A stretch of DNA of 64,000 nt from Sphaerisporangium sp. TRM90804. Its GTDB lineage: Bacteria; Actinomycetota; Actinomycetes; Streptosporangiales; Streptosporangiaceae. How positions within the stretch are numbered: position 1 is the stretch's first letter; every line of letters begins with the position of its first letter. The notes under the pieces were generated by a model. That model worked only from the letters and a program-made list of their open reading frames with translations. It was not told where the DNA came from and did not search any database. The stretch is from NCBI RefSeq assembly GCF_029846175.1, contig NZ_JARWAC010000019.1, forward strand, positions 62,001 through 126,000. The letters are read 5' to 3'. The position numbers were made by a program, and so were the translations under genes. This document shows, piece after piece, positions 63,948 through 64,000 of the stretch.

Positions 63948-64000
63948 TCAGGCAACTTACTCCACACCAGCCACACCCGCAGACCCACTCGGGACCTTGA

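Overview
This 64-kb window is chromosomal DNA of a high-GC actinomycete. The signs are third-position G/C-saturated codons, many GTG starts, F420-type LLM oxidoreductases, an actinobacterial dcw cluster, and a WhiJ/DUF397 regulatory set. Gene content fits the Streptosporangiales (Actinomadura, Nonomuraea, Streptosporangium relatives), but that placement is inference. I found no rRNA, tRNA, CRISPR array, prophage, transposase or replication origin.

Layout. (1) 1-12,981, minus strand: the division and cell-wall (dcw) cluster in order mraZ, rsmH, ftsL-like, ftsI, murE, murF, mraY, murD, ftsW, murG, murC (cut by the window edge). It is tightly coupled by ATGA overlaps and preceded by a promoter with four 10-bp-spaced MraZ boxes. 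(2) 13,384-18,172, plus: moxR, DUF58 and transglutaminase, a translationally coupled operon. (3) 18,592-21,504, minus: DUF3040 protein, SOS-controlled dinB, a methyltransferase. (4) 21,892-25,570, minus: nusB, efp, an Xaa-Pro peptidase and a DHA2 efflux pump, with a divergent TetR regulator. (5) 26,534-31,464, minus: an F420-type oxidoreductase and a molybdenum-hydroxylase maturation set (AAA ATPase, VWA/CoxE, XdhC, MobA-like) without its enzyme. (6) 31,510-31,847: a 13-bp minisatellite. (7) 31,952-35,754, plus: a sulfonate uptake and desulfonation operon (ssuCBAD-like). (8) 35,982-39,911, minus: an FMN-riboswitch riboflavin operon (ribE, ribM/pnuC, ribBA, ribH, PH-domain protein). (9) 40,557-46,618, plus: a dpp/opp-type peptide importer; then an SDR, an ECF sigma factor with a probable membrane regulator, and a secreted sugar-enzyme pair. 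(10) 54,029-63,947, mostly minus: the housekeeping set rpe ... rsmB, fmt, def, interrupted by a WhiJ/AbaA-like regulatory trio, an AAC(2')-like acetyltransferase, a cupin and a MerR-type gene with an unusual long leader.

How the genes work together. Block 1 makes lipid II and the septal synthase. Block 7 scavenges sulfur from sulfonates using FMNH2, and block 8 next to it supplies flavin. Blocks 8 and 10 look like one ancestral rib-rpe-rsmB-fmt-def neighbourhood split by later insertions.

The most interesting unexplained DNA is 58,140-58,693. It holds three tandem 83-91-bp units whose stem keeps G-U pairs only on the plus strand, followed by a switch-like leader with mutually exclusive pairings directly before the MerR gene. 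The 25-unit 13-bp array at 31,523-31,847 and the three covarying hairpins at 35,795-35,942 come next in interest.
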